Source: Paraprevotella sp.
GTDB lineage: Bacteria > Bacteroidota > Bacteroidia > Bacteroidales > Bacteroidaceae
Direction of reading: 5' to 3'
Assembly (NCBI GenBank): GCA_021205005.1
Contig: JAJPYK010000014.1
Span: 1 to 5,092 of the forward strand
DNA length: 5,092 nucleotides
The translations under genes were made by a program, and so were the position numbers. Below, piece by piece: positions 1-5,092 of this stretch; position 1 is the first letter of the stretch; every line of letters begins with the position of its first letter. The notes beneath the pieces are model-generated. The model did not search any database. It was not told where the DNA came from and saw only the letters and a program-made list of their open reading frames with translations.

Positions 1-174
1 AGGTCTACAGGCTTGGGGGCCTTTGATCAGACACACTCGGTGAAACACTACCATCGTATGTTTGATCTCCGTATTTTTTTCTGCGCCGAACGGCGGACGA
101 TTGTGCGCCGATTGATATATTTTTCTCCGCAGATCGGGAAATCAATAGGCGCAGAAAAAAAAGCTTTTCTTTAG
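1..174 (+). CDS. possible 3' end of an unidentified reading frame (partial at left edge)
   Basis: Frame 1 is open from the left edge to a TAG at 172-174, giving 57 residues that begin RSTGLGAFDQTHSVKHYHRM. I do not recognise the protein. An open run of this length is not rare by chance, and its second half lies inside the inverted-repeat element at 74-161, where the base order is set by the repeat rather than by a protein. If real, it would be the tail of a gene convergent with the GH43 gene, 49 bp from that gene's stop. The opposite strand is also open from an ATG at 54-52 to the left edge, with a GGAG upstream of it, so the direction of any gene here is not settled. Treat as a candidate only. 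Confidence 0.25.
   Translation, partial: RSTGLGAFDQTHSVKHYHRMFDLRIFFCAERRTIVRRLIYFSPQIGKSIGAEKKAFL
74..161. repeat. 88-bp element with 14-bp perfect inverted repeats and internal stems
   Basis: Positions 74-87 (TTTTTTTCTGCGCC) are the exact reverse complement of 148-161. Between them lie a second stem, 111-116 (ATTGAT) with 141-146 (ATCAAT), and a small hairpin, 91-95 (CGGCG) with 106-110 (CGCCG). A further weak stem is possible between 123-127 and 136-140. Together they could fold as a three-way junction. The octamer TGCGCCGA occurs twice (82-89 and 104-111), so the right arm could pair with either copy. The T-run is on the 5' side and the A-run on the 3' side on both strands, which is the wrong polarity for an intrinsic terminator. 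No target-site duplication is visible at the ends. It could be a structured RNA, a short mobile-element remnant or a protein-binding palindrome. The direct repeat CGGATTC (179-185, 197-203) lies just to the right. Confidence 0.5.
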
Positions 175-223
175 ATGTCGGATTCTTTTATTTCTCCGGA
201 TTCCTAATCTTCCGCCTGACGGA

Positions 224-1447
224 CTACTTGAATTTCTCTAATTTCCGGGTCATGGATTGCCCGGCTTTTGGGGCGTCCGGGGTGTCGAGCACTTTTTGCG
301 CTTCGGTCAGCAAGGCAGGGCGTTCTTCCAGTTGTTTCAGCGTCAGGGTCGGTACGGGGCGTGTGCGCAAGTCGTGTATGGCGACAGCCAATGCCGACCA
401 GCTTTCCAATTGCTCTCGTTCGGCCCGTGTGACGGGCATGACCGAACCGTGACGCGGGGTAAAGTCGCCCTTGGTCTTTGTATTCTGTACGAACGTGAAG
501 TGTTTCAGGTCGTTGCTTTTGCAGAACTGATAGAATCCTTGGGCGTAGCAGTCGTACATCAAGATGTATTCATCCGATCCGATGAGCGGGAATACGCTGG
601 AACCTTCTACGGGATATTGCCCTTTTTTCTGCACATGTCGCCATTCGATTTCGTAGGGTCCTGTGAGATTACGGCTCGTGGCACGCATCACGCCTTGTCG
701 GGTGCGGAATTTTTTGTTCATGACCGAACGCCCTTCGTCCTTGAAGAACAGCACGTAATTTCCGTCTTTCTCGTTATAGATGATGTCGCCGTCGATGGCA
801 GCCGTACCGAAGTCGAAAAGCAGTTTGGGCTCCGTGATGTCCGTAAAGTCCTCGTTGGCATAGGAGTAGAACAACTTGAAATAAGGCTGTTTAAAGTTCG
901 GGTCGTCCGTAGGATACTCCCAGTCGTGGCGGCCGATGGAGTAGAAGATCATGTATTTTCCCACCTTTTCGTCCCAGATGATTTGAGGTGCCCAAACGGC
1001 GTGCAGGTTCTGTCGGTCGAATCCCGGCAGGTCGGGAAAGCGGGTGGGGAAGTCGATGGCCGTGTGCTGCCAGTGGATGAGATCGTGGCTCTTCATCAGG
1101 ACAAGTCCGTCGTTGCTCTGCCATCCGTCGTCCGAGCGCATGTCCGTCATGACCATGTAAAACGTATGTCCGTCGCGAGCCCGCATGAGATAAGGGTCGC
1201 GTATGCTTTTCTTCAGTGCGATGCTGTCCGATCCTACGATGGGTCGGCCCTGATTGAGCGAAGTGTAATTGAATCCGTCCCGGCTCAGGGCGTAACGGAT
1301 TTGTTCGCCGTAGGGTGAGTTGTCGGAAAAGAAGGCGAAAAGGTAACTTTCATAGGAGTTGTCGGGACGGTTTTGGCTTTGTGTCGGGCATGCAGTCCCG
1401 ACGCATGCGGCCCATATTCCGGCCGTGATCCATGTTCTGATCTTCAT
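224..1447 (-). CDS. secreted glycoside hydrolase, family 43 (five-bladed beta-propeller)
   Basis: A 407-residue GH43-type glycosidase; known members mostly cleave arabinose-, xylose- or galactose-containing plant glycans. I start it at the ATG of 1447-1445 because a typical signal peptide follows (Lys/Arg near the N-terminus, hydrophobic stretch to about residue 20). An upstream in-frame ATG at 1525 would add 26 residues ahead of that signal and is less likely. Cys15 and Cys20 do not sit in a canonical lipobox, so lipoprotein status is unclear. GH43 signatures are all present: SIRDPYL with the likely catalytic base Asp84; VWAPQ near residue 151; AAIDGDI with the likely pKa-modulating Asp219; VEGSSVF with the likely general acid Glu281; and PRHGSV near residue 331. 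The N-terminal blade (residues 34-72) resembles Bacteroidetes proteins often annotated as arabinosidases. Exact substrate is not readable. It lies 81 bp downstream of the Nudix gene with no clear promoter between, so cotranscription is possible. No SusC/SusD pair is in view. Confidence 0.88.
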   Translation of the reverse strand: MKIRTWITAGIWAACVGTACPTQSQNRPDNSYESYLFAFFSDNSPYGEQIRYALSRDGFNYTSLNQGRPIVGSDSIALKKSIRDPYLMRARDGHTFYMVMTDMRSDDGWQSNDGLVLMKSHDLIHWQHTAIDFPTRFPDLPGFDRQNLHAVWAPQIIWDEKVGKYMIFYSIGRHDWEYPTDDPNFKQPYFKLFYSYANEDFTDITEPKLLFDFGTAAIDGDIIYNEKDGNYVLFFKDEGRSVMNKKFRTRQGVMRATSRNLTGPYEIEWRHVQKKGQYPVEGSSVFPLIGSDEYILMYDCYAQGFYQFCKSNDLKHFTFVQNTKTKGDFTPRHGSVMPVTRAEREQLESWSALAVAIHDLRTRPVPTLTLKQLEERPALLTEAQKVLDTPDAPKAGQSMTRKLEKFK

Positions 1448-1517
1448 GATTAGGTTGGGTTTGAATGAGGATAAAATGATGATTGCAAATGAGATCGTTT
1501 GATGGGAAAAGTGAAGA

Positions 1518-1527
1518 CGTTGCAACG
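1518..1527. repeat. 10-bp perfect palindrome after the Nudix stop codon
   Basis: CGTTGCAACG is a perfect palindrome directly after the TAA of the Nudix gene (1531-1529), in the 81-bp gap before the GH43 start. It could be an operator or a minor hairpin. With no spacer it cannot form a normal stem-loop at full length, and no T-run follows it on the minus strand. It may be chance. Confidence 0.2.
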
Positions 1528-1528
1528 C

Positions 1529-2047
1529 TTACAGCAAATGCCCGAACAGACGGTGGAACTCGTTCTCAAAATTGGGCGTAAAGAGATCGAGGCCCAGATG
1601 GCTGCGGATCTCCTCTATGCTCCAGAAGCGTCCGCCATCGGTTTCCGCACTCGGGCGGATTTCCCCGTCGAATGTGCAGCGATAGGAGAACACTAGTTCC
1701 CGTTCCCGGGCGGATTCGAATACGTAACAGTCGAGACGTTCGGGCGTAAAGTCCGTCAGCCCCAGTTCTTCGGCGGCCTCGCGACGAAGGGCCGTGTCCG
1801 CGCTTTCGCCCAGGTCGACATGACCGCCCACGGCCGTATCTCACTTGCCCGGTTGGATGTCTTTCCATTCCGGACGCTTTTGCAGGTAAAGGTCGCCACT
1901 GCTGTTGAACACATGCAGGTGCACCACGGGATGGAGCAATTTGCTGCCGTTGTGGCATTCTTTTCGCGTGGCGGCTCCGATGAGGCTGCCCTCCTCGTCC
2001 ACGAGGGGAAACATTTCGTCTTCGTTGTCTTTTTCTGTGGCTATCAT
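1529..2047 (-). pseudogene. Nudix hydrolase interrupted by an in-frame TGA at codon 69
   Basis: Nudix hydrolases cleave nucleoside diphosphates linked to another moiety; this one resembles the cytosolic IDI/YfcD-like subgroup. The ATG at 2047-2045 starts 15 bp after the queA stop, suggesting one transcript. Residues 1-68 read normally up to KDIQPGK. Codon 69 is then TGA (1843-1841), and the same frame continues DTAVGGHVDLGES to a TAA at 1531-1529. In relatives this stretch reads PGKWDTAVGGHV, so the stop replaces the near-invariant Trp by a single TGG-to-TGA change. The Nudix box follows intact at residues 75-97 (Gly75, Glu81, Arg89, Glu90, Glu93, Glu94, Gly96). All catalytic residues are therefore behind the stop, and the 68-residue product should be inactive. 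A GTG at 1831 could restart translation, but no ribosome-binding site is seen and the N-terminal strands would be missing. Full length would be 172 residues, normal for the family. A sequencing error is the main alternative. Confidence 0.85.
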
Positions 2048-2062
2048 ATCGGTGTGGGAAGG

Positions 2063-3322
2063 TTAGGGAATGAGCAGTGAGCTGTCTCCGTAACTGAGGA
2101 TACGGAAGTCGTGTGCGAGTGCGTAATCGTAAATCGTACGCCAGTCGCCGTGTACGAAAGCCGAGACCAGCAGGAGCAGCGTGCTTTGCGGCTGATGGAA
2201 ATTGGTCACCATCATCTGTACGATGTGGTATGTGTAGCCCGGCGCGATGATGATTTGCGTACTGGTGTGCAGGGCCGACAGCTCGTGGCGGTCCATATAG
2301 TCGCGTATGCAGTGCAGGGCTTGCAGAGTGGTGAGCGCTTCGGGGCGTCCGTTGTCCGGGCTGCCCGCCGGGCGTGTATGTGCGTCGTACTCATAAGGGG
2401 CCCATTGTTGCACGTGGAGTTCTTCTTCCGAGGCATCGGGACTGCGGTCGAGCGTGACACCTATGTAATACAGACTTTCGAGCGTGCGCACCGATGTCGT
2501 GCCCACAGCGATACATCGTCCGTCGTGAGCGATCAGTTTGTCTATCGTGCTGCGCGGGATGCTGATGTATTCCGTGTGCATTTCGTGTCCGGCTATCTCT
2601 TCGCTTTTCACGGGCTTGAACGTTCCGGCCCCTACGTGCAGCGTCACTTCCTCGCGGTCGATGCCGTGTGCGTCCAAGTCGGCCAGAACCCGTTCCGTGA
2701 AATGCAGTCCGGCCGTGGGGGCGGCTACGCTGCCTTTGATTTTGGAGTATACGGTCTGATACGTTGTCTTGTCGCTCTCCTGTGTCTCGCGGTTCAAATA
2801 GGGTGGGATGGGCAGCTCGCCCACCGCTTCCAGAATATCTGCCCACGTCACCTGGTCGTTGTCCCAATCGAAGTCCACGAGATGGCTCGTACCGCGGTTT
2901 TATCGTCTTGTGGCCCTGAGGGTAAGAGTCCGTCCGCCCACTTCCACCTGACGGGTCAGCGGGCCGCTTTTCCATTTTTTCAGGTTGCCCACGAGACAGA
3001 GCCAACTGCAATGTCCGGTTTGCTGGAACATCAGGACATAGTCATGGGGCATGATGGGCTCCAGACAGAAGACCTCGATCAGTGCTCCCGTCTCTTTGTG
3101 GAAATGCAGTCGCGCCTGAATCACTTTGGTGTTGTTGAACACCATCAAGGCCCCTTCGGGCAGATATTTAGGCAGCGAGGTGAACACGTCTTCACTCACT
3201 TTGCCCTGTCGATAGACCAATAGCTTGGAACTGTCGCGGCCGGGCAGTGGGAACTTGGCGATGCGTGAGTCCGGCAGTTCGTAATTGAAGTCTTTAATCC
3301 GAATATGTTTAGTTTGTTCCAT
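2063..3322 (-). pseudogene. queA: QueA-family SAM:tRNA ribosyltransferase-isomerase interrupted by in-frame TAA at codon 141
   Basis: QueA transfers and isomerises the ribosyl group of S-adenosylmethionine onto preQ1 in tRNA, giving epoxyqueuosine. The ATG at 3322-3320 begins MEQTKHIRIKDFNYELPDSR, matching the family N-terminus, and lies about 16 nt after the predicted transcription start. Residues 1-140 read normally. Codon 141 is TAA (2902-2900), and the same frame continues NRGTSHLVDFDWD to the final TAA at 2065-2063. Family motifs lie beyond the stop: PTAGLHFT (202-209), HVGAGTF (229-235), AVGTTSVRTLES (272-283), TNFHQPQSTLL (373-383) and SYGDSSLLI (410-418). A full-length product would have 419 residues, longer than the roughly 350 of typical QueA, and the usual NDT(R/K)V motif is NNTKV (63-67). 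It may thus be the longer QueA-like paralogue I recall from Bacteroidetes, rather than the standard enzyme. The 140-residue product lacks most of the fold. No reading-frame shift is involved, so one substitution, real or technical, explains it. Confidence 0.87.
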
Positions 3323-3343
3323 TCGATAAAACCGTTTAATGGT

Positions 3344-3383
3344 GCAAAGGTAGGCATATTTGCCCAATGCCGCCCGCCTTTGC
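3344..3383. repeat. interrupted palindrome overlapping the queA promoter
   Basis: GCAAAGG at 3344-3350 is the reverse complement of CCTTTGC at 3377-3383. Nested inside, GGCAT at 3353-3357 pairs with ATGCC at 3367-3371. The left arm covers the queA -7 element. As it lies upstream of the predicted queA start and of the Smr gene promoter, it would act as DNA, for example as an operator. It could also be chance. Confidence 0.3.
3345..3352 (-). promoter_or_regulatory. -7 element of the queA-nudix promoter
   Basis: The minus strand reads TACCTTTG here, an exact match to the Bacteroidetes -7 consensus TAnnTTTG and followed by CA as often seen. It would start transcription near 3338, about 16 nt before the queA ATG. 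A good TTTG at the -33 position (around 3372-3375) is missing, so the promoter may be weak or activator-dependent. Confidence 0.55.
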
Positions 3384-3414
3384 GGATAAAAAAGTATAAA
3401 GCGTTTTTTTAGAT

Positions 3415-3445
3415 TTTGAACTCCTCGGGCGTTACCGTATATTTG
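3415..3445 (+). promoter_or_regulatory. Bacteroidetes-type promoter for the DUF2027-Smr gene
   Basis: TTTG at 3415-3418 and TATATTTG at 3438-3445 match the -33 and -7 consensus (TTTG, TAnnTTTG) perfectly, separated by 19 nt, and the -7 box is followed by CA. Transcription would start near 3451, leaving a leader of about 15 nt before the ATG at 3467. This promoter is the main argument for starting the gene at 3467 rather than at the upstream in-frame TTG at 3416. Confidence 0.78.
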
Positions 3446-3466
3446 CAAGGACTAAATGATAGAGCA

Positions 3467-4558
3467 ATGAAAGTAGGAGATAAAGTGAGATTCCTGAGTG
3501 AAGTGGGCGGCGGGACGGTCACCGGCTTCAATGATAAAGATACGGTATTGGTGCGTGATGAAGACGGCTTCGACATCCCGATGCCCGTGCGTGAGTGTGT
3601 GGTGATCGACGCAGACGACTATAATATCGCGAAAGTGAACACCGGTGCGTATGAAAAATCCAAGTTGAACCGTCCCTCCGGCAGCAAAAAAGTGCGCCGA
3701 GATGAGGACGAGGTAGACGAACGCCCCGTGACGTTTGTACCCAAACCTCAGGAGCGTCGCGAGGGCGAACGCCTGAATGTATTCTTGGCCTACGTGCCGG
3801 TGAATCCGAAAGAGATGACCACGACGGCCTTTGAGGCTTATCTTGTGAACGATAGCAACTATTACCTCGACTTCCTCTATATGAGTGCCGAGGGGAACGG
3901 TTGGCATGTCCGTTTTCAGGGTACGGTGGAGCCGAATACCAAACTGTTTATGGAAGAGTTCGACCGTTCGGTGCTGAATGAGATGAGTCGCGTGTGCGTA
4001 CAATGTATGGCCTACAAACGAGAAAAGACGTTTCTGCTGAAACCGGCCGTGCAAGTAGAAATGCGTATAGACGTCGTGAAGTTTTATAAGCTCCATTCGT
4101 TCCAGCCTTCTGACTTTTTCGAGGAAGATGCGTTGTTGTATGACGTGGTGAGAGACGATGTCCCGGCGCGTACGGTTTTCGTCGATGCAGGGCAATTGCA
4201 GGAGGCTTTGCTGAAAAAGGCTGGCGACGAGCAGCCGGCCCGACAGTCAGACCGACCTTCCAAGCTGCAGAAAAAAGGCATATTGGAAGTGGATCTGCAT
4301 ATCAATGAGCTGTTGGACGATACGACCGGGTTGGGACATAAGGAGATGTTGGATTGTCAACTGAAAGAGTTCCGTCGCGTGATGGATGAGAATCTGAAGA
4401 ACAAGGGGAAGAAGATCGTCTTCATTCATGGGAAAGGAGAAGGGGTGTTGCGCAACGAACTGCTCAAAGAGTTGAAGCGGTCTTACAAGCAGTGTACTTA
4501 TCAGGATGCCTCTTTCCGTGAATACGGTTTCGGGGCCACGATGGTGACGATTCACTAA
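3467..4558 (+). CDS. DUF2027 domain protein with C-terminal Smr domain
   Basis: A 363-residue soluble protein of a kind widespread in Bacteroidetes. The N-terminal part (about 1-65) begins [20 protein letters not shown], a small beta-rich segment typical of DUF2027. A charged linker (about 66-105) leads to a central beta-rich domain (about 103-240). A second linker rich in Gln, Lys and Asp (about 250-270) precedes the Smr domain (about 272-363). Both Smr hallmarks are intact: VDLHINEL (Asp276, His278) and HGKGEGVLR (321-329). Smr domains, first known from MutS2, bind or nick nucleic acids, and recent work on MutS2-type proteins links some of them to ribosome rescue. There is no MutS ATPase here, so the gene should not be called mutS2. 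The exact role of this protein is not known to me. No signal peptide or membrane segment is seen. It is transcribed divergently from queA, ends in TAA and has no strong terminator after it. Confidence 0.9.
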   Translation: MKVGDKVRFLSEVGGGTVTGFNDKDTVLVRDEDGFDIPMPVRECVVIDADDYNIAKVNTGAYEKSKLNRPSGSKKVRRDEDEVDERPVTFVPKPQERREGERLNVFLAYVPVNPKEMTTTAFEAYLVNDSNYYLDFLYMSAEGNGWHVRFQGTVEPNTKLFMEEFDRSVLNEMSRVCVQCMAYKREKTFLLKPAVQVEMRIDVVKFYKLHSFQPSDFFEEDALLYDVVRDDVPARTVFVDAGQLQEALLKKAGDEQPARQSDRPSKLQKKGILEVDLHINELLDDTTGLGHKEMLDCQLKEFRRVMDENLKNKGKKIVFIHGKGEGVLRNELLKELKRSYKQCTYQDASFREYGFGATMVTIH

Positions 4559-4598
4559 AGTGAGAAGTTCCTAAAGTCTCTTAAAAAAGGAATATCGG

Positions 4599-4630
4599 TT
4601 TGCGTTTGTAAGTTGAGATTCGTAACTTTA
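4599..4630 (+). promoter_or_regulatory. Bacteroidetes-type promoter for the C40 peptidase gene
   Basis: TTTG at 4599-4602 and TAACTTTA at 4623-4630 resemble the -33 and -7 elements with a 20-nt spacer; the last base of the -7 box is A instead of G, and GCA follows. Transcription would start near 4637, giving a leader of about 36 nt. The presence of this promoter suggests that the peptidase gene is not simply part of an operon with the Smr gene 114 bp upstream. Confidence 0.6.
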
Positions 4631-4672
4631 GCATCGTTTTTGATATAGAACCCTTAAATAAATGATCAAAAG

Positions 4673-5092
4673 ATGATGCGGATACTTTGGACTTTACTCA
4701 TGGTGTGTGGATTTTACGGTGCGTCGGCCTCCGGTCGGTTAGCATTGCCCGAGGAGGTTACGGATACGGTCAAAGGACAAGCCATCGTGGAAAAGGCCAA
4801 AGAGTTTCTCGGCGTTCCTTATCGTTACGGGCAGATGAATCCCAAGTCCGGTTTCGATTGTTTCGGTTTTACTACTTATGTCTATAAGTCGCTGAACATC
4901 AGCCTTACGCATTCGTCCCGTTCGCAGTTCACCGAAGGCCTGAAAATAGAGGATCGCCACGACTTGCAACAAGGTGATCAGGTGTTCTTCACGGGTTCGC
5001 GCTCACGTCACACCGTCGGTCATGTGGGAATCGTGACGGAAGTGGATGAGGATACGGGAACATTCAAATTCATCCATGCCGCGCGCAACGGT
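4673..5092 (+). CDS. secreted C40 (NlpC/P60) peptidoglycan endopeptidase, 3' end missing
   Basis: The first 140 residues of an NlpC/P60 cysteine peptidase, a family that cuts peptide stems of peptidoglycan; the frame is still open at the right edge. Two ATGs in tandem (4673, 4676) are possible starts; no Shine-Dalgarno is seen. A signal peptide spans about residues 1-19, with a likely cleavage after Ala-Ser-Ala (17-19), so export to the periplasm is expected. The catalytic domain begins near residue 36: FLGVPYRYG (45-53), then GFDCFGF with the nucleophile Cys63, the LQQGDQVFF segment (98-106), VGHVGIV with the catalytic His117, and FIHAA with the third polar residue His135. Only a few family residues are likely missing at the C-terminus. 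The family motif is normally Asp-Cys-Ser-Gly; here Ser64 is replaced by Phe (codon TTC where TCC would give Ser). The residue next to the nucleophile is usually small, so activity may be affected. Confidence 0.88.
   Translation, partial: MMRILWTLLMVCGFYGASASGRLALPEEVTDTVKGQAIVEKAKEFLGVPYRYGQMNPKSGFDCFGFTTYVYKSLNISLTHSSRSQFTEGLKIEDRHDLQQGDQVFFTGSRSRHTVGHVGIVTEVDEDTGTFKFIHAARNG

Noticed and set aside
1..60. Minus-strand CGATGGTAGTG resembling part of a 5S rRNA
   Set aside because: The flanking bases do not fit 5S helices and the usual GAGAGTAGG segment is missing.
148..172. Rho-independent terminator for the GH43 gene
   Set aside because: The minus strand has an eight-T run (162-155), but no GC-rich stem precedes it, and the larger inverted repeat has T and A runs on the wrong sides.
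257..1318. 353-codon open frame on the plus strand
   Set aside because: It lies antisense to the GH43 gene, whose catalytic motifs are all present. Its translation shows no recognisable domain, so it is a codon-bias shadow.
1841..1843. Selenocysteine codon
   Set aside because: The family has Trp here, not Cys, and no obvious bacterial SECIS-type hairpin directly follows.
1843..2047. Separate small 68-residue protein
   Set aside because: Its sequence is plainly the N-terminal part of a Nudix hydrolase whose remainder continues in the same frame after the TGA.
2111..3223. 370-codon open frame on the plus strand antisense to queA
   Set aside because: The minus strand carries QueA motifs throughout, while this frame gives no domain-like sequence. 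The two queA stops do not make it the real gene.
4559..4590. Terminator after the Smr gene
   Set aside because: Only a four-bp GAGA/TCTC stem is possible and it is followed by an A-run, not a T-run.

Overview
The window looks like chromosomal DNA of a Bacteroidetes bacterium, most likely order Bacteroidales. The case rests on three things: promoters of the TTTG / TAnnTTTG type (two good ones and a partial third), protein families typical of this phylum (a DUF2027-Smr protein, a GH43 beta-propeller and a C40 cell-wall peptidase), and the near absence of Shine-Dalgarno sequences. I cannot name a genus.

Layout. Positions 1-223 hold no firmly supported gene: there is a possible tail of a plus-strand reading frame (1-174) and an 88-bp inverted-repeat element (74-161). 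Three genes then lie on the minus strand. In transcription order they are a QueA-family tRNA ribosyltransferase-isomerase (3322 to 2063), a Nudix hydrolase (2047 to 1529) and a secreted GH43 glycosidase (1447 to 224). A divergent promoter region (3323-3466) separates this block from a plus-strand DUF2027-Smr gene (3467-4558). After a 114-bp gap with its own promoter comes a C40 (NlpC/P60) peptidase gene that runs off the right edge (4673-5092).

The most striking observation is that the two leading genes of the minus-strand block are each interrupted by one in-frame stop codon, with homologous sequence continuing in the same frame on both sides. The QueA gene has TAA at codon 141. The Nudix gene has TGA at codon 69, exactly where the family has a near-invariant Trp just before the Nudix box. 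Neither gene has a frameshift. The peptidase also carries Phe in place of the usual Ser in its catalytic Asp-Cys-Ser-Gly motif, a change that needs only one C-to-T step. Either this lineage is losing the queA-nudix unit, or the assembly carries substitution errors. Because TAA ends several intact genes here, TAA cannot be a simple reassigned sense codon.

Functionally the genes do not form one pathway: tRNA modification, Nudix hydrolysis, glycan hydrolysis, an Smr-domain protein and peptidoglycan turnover. I see no clear new multi-gene system.
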